From NCBI GenBank assembly GCA_022749755.1, contig CM040442.1, positions 12,126,457 to 12,190,456 on the forward strand: a stretch of 64,000 bases of DNA, written 5' to 3'. Shown here piece by piece: positions 57,790 to 64,000 of the stretch (its first letter is position 1; each line of letters starts with the position of its first letter). The notes beneath the pieces were generated by a model. It worked only from the letters and a program-made list of their open reading frames with translations, searched no databases and was not told the DNA's origin. This DNA comes from Azadirachta indica. Lineage: Eukaryota > Streptophyta > Magnoliopsida > Sapindales > Meliaceae. The position numbers were made by a program, and so were the translations under genes.

Positions 57790-59870
57790 ATTTTTTGATT
57801 ATAACTAACATTTAGTTATTAAATTATATAAACCAATTATATTTTATTTTACGACATCCAAATTTTATAACTATTATTATCATTAATAATATTCTAACTA
57901 AAATTTTATCTTTAACAATAATTTAAAATAATTTTAAATTATTATATTGATATAAAATACCTTTATAATCTAAATTATTTTAATTAAAAAATTACTCTAT
58001 ATAATATCAAATTCTCCAAAGTGAAGAATATACTGATCAAAATCTCAATATCACAAATCTAATACTAATAGCTAATAAAATCATAAAATAAAAAATTTTG
58101 TATATAACATTAATAATTATCCAAATAATTTATATTTGTAAAAAATATTGTTATTTGCAATAAACAAGTGATTATGAGGAAAAGATAGAATAGTGGGGGT
58201 AACTTATGTAATTGTTAGTTTTAGGATCTAAAAATTTATATAATAATTTAATTTTACAATGGTCTCTATTAAACTTAGTATAAATTTTTTGAAAATATTA
58301 AATTCATTGATTTAAATACATATATAACAAAAATTAACTTTACAATTACAAAATTTTAATTTATTATTAAAAATATATATATCAAAATTTTTTTATTTTT
58401 CATCAAATATCATAATATAAAGAAATTTATTGTATTTTTCAATAACAATAAATTAAGTTTTCATACGTGAAATCACTAGGTCACATGTCATCAAAATAGC
58501 ACAACAAAATAAATATTTAATTTTTTCACAAAATAATTAATGAAAATAAAATAATAGATAAAAATAATTAATTGATAAAAATCATCAATTTAATAATCAA
58601 CAATTATTATTTATTAATCAGAAACAAAATATAATAATTTAATATTATATCTAAAAAATTAATTAAAAACAACAACTAATTACATTTAGATCATAAGTTA
58701 ACCAAAAGTTATAAAAATTCATATTGACATATAAAATGAGAAATATGTAATATGATGTCAATCATAATTAGTAATTAGTATAAATATTATTTTATCAATA
58801 ATCACAATTAGAATATAGTAATTTAATATTATTATAATGAATGAATTATTATAATCATATCATTATGATCACATCCATACATAGATATTTAAAAGTAAAA
58901 TTTCAAAATCAAAGCAAACTTCAAATTTCAATATTGAATTTCAAATTCAAATTTTAAATTTTAAAATCAAAACCCATAACCGTTTTGAGTTTTTTGACCA
59001 TAAGGTTAGTTCTAGAGCACAAAAACAAAACAAATTATAAAATTATAATTTAATCAAGTAAATCCTTCATAATTATTTACACATTTTCAATTTAGTCTAT
59101 CTTACAATTTTTAAAATTTATTTTCTTAACAAATAAATTTGCCAAAATAATAAAAAACTAACAAAATTAAATAATTTTTAATAATTAGAACAATAAGTTT
59201 TGACAAAAAAAAATTATGTTAAAGAAAATAATCATTAATCAATTTGTTATAAAAAAATTTTCTTATTTACTAGATAAAATATTTTTTCTGCAAAATTATC
59301 AAAAAAATAAAAAATCTAAGATTTATTTATTTTTCTATTTATGTAAAATTGAATTTCTGTTAAATACTTTAAGTATGTAATCAAATAAAGAAATTTAATT
59401 CTTTAAATAAGTTTTGTGATATTTAAGATTTTGTCAATATAATCTTTATTTTTGAGAATTTTATATTATATATATAATATAATTCAAATTCAATTATCTA
59501 TGTACAATATAAATTAATGACTTAATGTTAAATAACAATAATTATGTATAAAAGTTAAATATATTTTTTAAAACATTTTTAAAATTAATTTTTTAAAAAA
59601 ATAATTATATTTGTAATCAAATTTATTTTATTAAAATTTAAAATTATAATATTAAAATATAATTGTTGTTCCTTCAAACAATTATAAAGGAAATAATTGT
59701 AATAAAATTATATTTAAATCATTGTTAAAAGTAAAATTATGGTTAAATTATACAATTACTTTATATTAATAATAACAATTCAAAAATAATATTTTTATTA
59801 ATAAATTAAATATGCCTACTTTGTTAAATATATTTTATTTACAGGCTTTTATAAGTAAGTATTGTTAGCC
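57790..59870. repeat. AT-rich noncoding block (copy B)
   Basis: Partner of 4360-6480; aligned throughout with small indels. Confidence 0.7.
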
Positions 59871-60019
59871 TAGTGGTAAGGTGGTTTCAATAAAATTAAA
59901 CTATTTACTTTTGCTGAATTATAGACACTAGTTATAATTAGATCAAATCTTAAAATAATAAAAAAATATTTATAGTAGAATAAACCTAATTGTAATAACA
60001 GTACGATAATATTTAATTA

Positions 60020-60425
60020 TAAACACATCTAAAAATCCGAAACTGGGAGTCATGACTTTCACACTTCATCCTTGCGATGCTCAGAGGCCACAAAGTGGCC
60101 CAAACCTGAGACTGGGAATCGGGGCCTTAACACTCCAGCATCACGGAACCCAGATGCCATTAAAATAGCCTAAACTTGGGAGTCGGGGCCTTCACACCCC
60201 AGCATCACAGAGCCCAGATGCCATTAAACTTAGCCTAAACCCAAGACCAGGCGTTGCAGCATTCACCTTAGTGCTACGGCTCCCTGATGCCACCAAAGGA
60301 CCTTAAAACCGAGATTGGAAGCTGCGGCCTTCACGCTGCAGTGCTACAGTTCGTAGATGCCATCACAATAGCGTAAACCCGAGACAGGGAGCCTCAGCCT
60401 TCACAGTCTAGCGCCGCAATGCTCA
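60020..60425 (+). repeat. GC-rich tandem repeat, about 69-bp unit, 5 units (copy B)
   Basis: Unit starts ('cagatgcca' and variants) lie at 60082, 60151, 60215, 60284 and 60354 (spacing 69, 64, 69, 70), each with the 'cctaaacccgagactggga' and 'cggccttcac' blocks. Two more units than copy A. Confidence 0.8.
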
Positions 60426-60648
60426 CACGTACACAAAAAAAGGGGCTTGTAAACATGCCAAAGTATTAAATATATGAACTACACATTGATGTCGTGAAAG
60501 AATCAGTGTAATTGGTGCATTATGTATTTTTGGTCAACTGTTACTTGTTATGGTGGCATTGCAGACCGAAATATAAAAGGTCCACTTGCTGTAAATCTTG
60601 GTGTGTCTTCTCTCATGTCTGCTTCTCTCTTAAGTCTCACCATTGTAG

Positions 60649-60966
60649 ATGCCCGAGTTAAAACCATCACAAAACTACTATGTTTCTATTAATTTATTGA
60701 TAAATGTATTGCTAATAAACGTATTACTGCTACCAGTTCACGTAGGCAATGTAGAAGAAAACTGTTGCTTTATTAGTGGCAGTGAACCTCAACTACGGAT
60801 CTTTTGCACCACACACGACTTTACCTCCTTCTCACGTGGCCGATACGCGAGCTGTGACCAGCATCAGCCGTCATCAGTTGAGATAACTTCGCCATCTTGC
60901 TTGGTCACCTTGATTTTGGTTATGATAATTTCACCTTCTCAAACATATCATCTTTTGTTCTATTAA
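60649..60966 (+). CDS. Leader-like ORF of 105 codons, copy B
   Basis: Partner of 7461-7784 in copy A. About 11 of 105 residues differ, there are no stops, and the THDFTSFSRGRYASCDQHQP stretch is identical. The hydrophobic N- and C-terminal parts vary more than this middle part. Function unknown. It may be an untranslated leader that happens to be open. Confidence 0.35.
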   Translation: MPELKPSQNYYVSINLLINVLLINVLLLPVHVGNVEENCCFISGSEPQLRIFCTTHDFTSFSRGRYASCDQHQPSSVEITSPSCLVTLILVMIISPSQTYHLLFY

Positions 60967-61199
60967 ATTGTTTTACAAACAATTTCTGCTTTTATTTTCT
61001 TGAAGCTTCTTTTAATCTTCGATTCTTAAATCAATGAATGTGAGATTTCGTCAATCAAAATCTGAATTTTAGCAATTTTTCCGAGGATTCTTATCATTTT
61101 TATTTACTGTCACCACATGCGCGATAAATAGCCTCAAAGAGAATTCGCCAATCCACATAGTTAGAATCACGAAAGTGCTAAAGTTTTACAAGTAATGTT

Positions 61200-62180
61200 A
61201 AATCATTGAGAAAGAAAATACCAATTCAAGAGCAAGGATACAAAATAATTGAAATCTAAAAACAAAAGAATTTATGAGAATGAGAAAATGGATATCTAAT
61301 TCAATAATAAGAAAATTAGTTTGCATTTATATATATTTTGTCCATATAAAATAAAGCCACATAAATTGACATAGTTATGTATATCTAACATATTTATATA
61401 TTGTTTCTTTGTTAATGAAACCTTTTCCTCTAGACAAATAAAAGAACATAAAATTTTACTGTTAAATAACCTTTGCTTTTAATTGTTAGTATGTACAACA
61501 ATTGCATTTTAAATCTTTTAGTGGCAACTTTTATACAATTACCGTACCTTGTTTTTAAATTTAGCTTCCTGCTTTTTTTATTTATTCATAAAAATTTGAT
61601 ACTTTCAACAAAAATTATACATAATAAAAAATTATTTAAACTAGGATTTATAATACAATAAGCGAAAGTTATGTTTTAGTTCTAGGTGAGTGTTATTAGT
61701 AACTTTATTCTGTTTATTTATATTGATTGTTCTTATGCATCTATTATAGCATAGGTAATTTGGTATTTAAAATATGATAGTTTCCAAAGTATATTTTAAG
61801 GTGCAAATAATCGACCCATCCTAATTTTTAATTTTTATAAGTAAGCTAACAATATATAGTGAAAAGCATTGTATTTAGCTTTTGACAATTGCATGCAATT
61901 TGATTAATTAAATTTATTGAAATTAGTAAATATAAGTCTTTTGCTATTCTATTTCAATTGTTAATGGTTATTGATATGATATATTTTTTTTCCATCATAT
62001 GACCTACAAATATATGTATAGAAAAGGCATTCTTAATAGAAAACTTACATATTAGGGAAGTTGGTGGACATGGGATCATCCACAAAAAAATAATTATACA
62101 TCAACAATTAATCATGATTCATTGTTTATTTTAACTGGACATTAAGGACGGATAGAATTTGGATCTCATTGTCAATTTAG
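61200..62180 (+). repeat. TNP2 5' region, left palindrome arm (copy B)
   Basis: 61200-61780 matches 8015-8590. 61780-62130 has no direct partner in A's left arm but is the reverse complement of about 9830-10280 in A's right arm, showing that A's left arm lost about 400 bp. Noncoding upstream or intron sequence of the transposase gene. Confidence 0.7.
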
Positions 62181-63345
62181 TGCTCATTTCGTTTGGTTTG
62201 GTTTTTTCATTAGCAAAAGAGTTTTTTAATGATAAAAACTCTTTTTCAAATTTTTGGATATCATTTTTTTACCACTAGAAAAAGGACTTTTAGCAATTCA
62301 AAAAATTATTTTCCTTCTATTAGAAGAAACTCAAAATTTTGGATTTTGGTAGTAGAGTTTCTCTAACTTTTTTAAAAGGCAAATTGTCTAAAATACTCTT
62401 ATTTTATTTTAAAACATTTATATTATTTCTTTAAAATATAACATCAAACATTTCTCTTTTAAAGTAATTACTTAAATTTTCTTAAAAATCATTTATAACG
62501 ACCAAACAACTAATAAATAAATTTTTGCTAAAATTTTTACGGGTAAAAGGTTTACTCCAAAAAGTTCTATTTAAAATATTATACCAAATGAATCCTAAGT
62601 TATGTTAGGAGTATAAGGATGATGTCAAGTCCTTCATTGACATTGTAAAGAGTTATGTTGATAGTAAAAATAAGAAACACTATCCATTTCAGGATTGTTA
62701 GAATACTTGATTCCTTGATTTAGAAATTATCCATCAACATTTGTTCTTACATAGATTTTCTAGGAGTTACAAAAGATGGATCTATCACGGAGACCAAACT
62801 AAAATTAGTAATGCTAGTATGAATGAAGATACAAATAATGTGAACAATGATTATGAGGAGGAAGATCAATGTTAGAAATGTTTAATGATATACGTGGGAC
62901 AATATACATGCATACTAACACAAGTTTAAGGGAATCAAATGATGTTGCAAGTACAAATATTACTCATGTATTTGAATCATTATTTGGTACTGCTAAACAT
63001 GAACCGTATTGTGGTTGTAATAAATTCTTGGATTTAACTTTCATTATAAAGTTGATACAATGTTAAAATACTCAATCATTGAAGCAATAAGCCATTTGCT
63101 ATGTTATTGCAATTTTTTAGGAATTTTTTTTCTGAGGAATCAAATATTCCAGCTTCATATTATGAGGCTACCAAAATTTTATGTGACATAGGATTGGGCT
63201 ATGAATCTATTGATTCACGTAAGTATGATTGTGTATTATTTTGGAAAGATTATGCTAGTATTGATAAATGTCCCGTTTCTGATGAGCATAGATATAAACT
63301 TGATAATGGGAAAGGTAGAAAGATCCCATATAAGGTATTCTAGTA
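62140..63345 (+). pseudogene. CACTA transposase TNP2, N-terminal part (copy B)
   Basis: Interrupted at its start by the MITE-like insertion. After 62600 the transposase-associated domain is read in pieces, then a linker with stops (for example at the end of 'gatcaatgttag'), then FFSEESNIPASYYEATKILCDIGLGYE, CKYDC-like SRKYDCVLFWKDYASIDKCP and RYKLDNGKGRKIPYKV at 63101-63343. It is slightly closer to the family consensus than copy A, keeping GLGYE. No catalytic core follows because the inverted arm begins at 63350. Confidence 0.85.
62180..62597. mobile_element. MITE-like insertion in the TNP2 copy of B
   Basis: Inverted ends: 'tgctcatttcgtttggt' at left and, on the complement of the right end, 'ggattcatttggtat'. 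The flanks 'ttgtcaat' and 'aagttatg' are contiguous in the inverted copy of the same gene ('ttgtcaaataagttgtg' read on minus near 9800), which proves insertion. A TTA/TAA target as in PIF/Harbinger MITEs is possible but not exact. Confidence 0.7.
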
Positions 63346-63349
63346 TTTT

Positions 63350-64000
63350 CCATTAAAATATAGACTAGGACTTGCCAAATGGACTGAAAGCATCATGTAA
63401 CATTTCCATAGCCTCATAATATTAAGTTGGAATATTTGATTCCTCGAGAAGAAAATCCTTGACATATCAAATGACTTATTGCTTCCATGATTGAATAGTT
63501 TAATGTGCATCAACTTATGATGGAAGTTAAAACTGATAATTTATTACAATTAGGATATGCTTCTTGTTGAGCGACACCAAATAATGATTCAAATACACTA
63601 GTATTTGTATTCACAATAATATTTGATTCCCTTAAACTTGTGTTAGTATGTATGTAATGTTGCCCCACATATATCATTCAACATTTCTAAACATTCATCT
63701 TACTCCTTAAAATAATTGCTCATATTAGTTGCATCCTCATTCATACTAGCATTACTAATTTCAATTTGGTCTCCATCATAAATCCATCATTTTTAATTCC
63801 TAGAAAATTTGTGTAAGAACAAATGTTGATGGATAATTTATAAATTAAGGTTCCAGTATTTTGGCAATTTTGACATGGATAGTGTGTCATATTTTCACTA
63901 TCAACATGACTCTTTGCAATGTTAATAAAGGACTTAACACCATCTTTATACTCCTTACTCAACTTATTTGACAATGAGTTCCAATTTCTATCCATCCTTG
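63350..64000 (-). pseudogene. CACTA transposase TNP2, inverted copy (copy B)
   Basis: On minus from the window end: MDRNWNSLSNKLSKEYKDGV, then FINIAKSH and CQNCQN (63995-63741). This is the transposase-associated domain at the N-terminus of TNP2 (family: MDRSWM...RLS.EY..GV..F..FA, CPC..C). The reading then continues, broken, towards 63350 as the mirror image of 62600-63345. The start methionine lies at about 63995, so the inverted copy's 5' flank is outside the window. Confidence 0.85.

Larger units (their letters stand above)
56328..64000 (+). mobile_element. Composite CACTA-related element, copy B (runs off window)
   Basis: Direct-orientation copy of 2262-9845. It keeps the same order: inverted-duplicated unknown gene, AT-rich block, GC-rich tandem repeats, conserved 105-codon ORF, and TNP2 with an inverted copy. 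Differences from A: left palindrome arm shortened, about 340 bp at 6507-6846 of A absent, five tandem units instead of three, TNP2 left arm more complete, and a MITE-like insertion at about 62180-62597. The end is beyond 64000. Confidence 0.65.

Noticed and set aside
62271..62283. 'cactagaaaaagg' as a CACTA terminus
   Set aside because: It lies inside the MITE-like insertion of copy B, with no inverted partner or 3-bp duplication.

Overview
This window is plant nuclear DNA, almost certainly from a eudicot. It is AT-rich and carries Ty3/gypsy retrotransposons, CACTA (En/Spm) transposase fragments, MITE-like palindromes and a coiled-coil NBS-LRR (CNL) resistance-gene relic of the RGA type seen in woody dicots. 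I see no intact cellular gene. Every protein-coding stretch I recognise is broken by stops, frameshifts or deletions. No family assignment was checked by a database search; all come from recognising motifs in translations.

Layout. 1-2260: end of an Athila/Tat-like gypsy pol (minus strand) between two direct repeats. 2262-11560: composite CACTA-related element 'A', with an inverted-duplicated gene of unknown function, a 2 kb AT-rich block, GC-rich tandem repeats of about 69 bp, and a TNP2 transposase gene split by an inverted copy of its own 5' part. 11560-17900: a truncated LINE with poly(A) and a 15-bp target-site duplication (TSD), a 680-bp palindromic MITE, a RACK1 gene fragment and an AT-rich minisatellite. 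17950-24530: Tat-lineage gypsy pol on plus, followed by a long antisense ORF on minus and a polypurine tract/LTR junction. 25400-35784: relics of a tandem CNL cluster on minus, with one near full-length pseudogene (32851-35784), one C-terminal remnant and several duplicated 3' flanks mixed with GCAGCA-rich insertions. 36000-39730: noncoding duplications and a second palindromic MITE. 39799-44798: a complete but dead chromovirus-type LTR retrotransposon on minus with matching LTRs, tRNA-Met primer site and 5-bp TSD. 45250-54040: two copies of another MITE family around a second gypsy pol fragment (plus), and an array of hairpin-forming repeats. 56328-64000: composite element 'B', a second copy of A in the same orientation about 54 kb away, running off the window end.

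The genes do not form a working system. They record nested insertion, inverted duplication and decay. The most unusual structure is the pair A/B. Each copy holds two separate head-to-head palindromes built from its own coding sequence, and the differences between them (inner deletion, repeat number, a MITE in B only) allow the events to be ordered.
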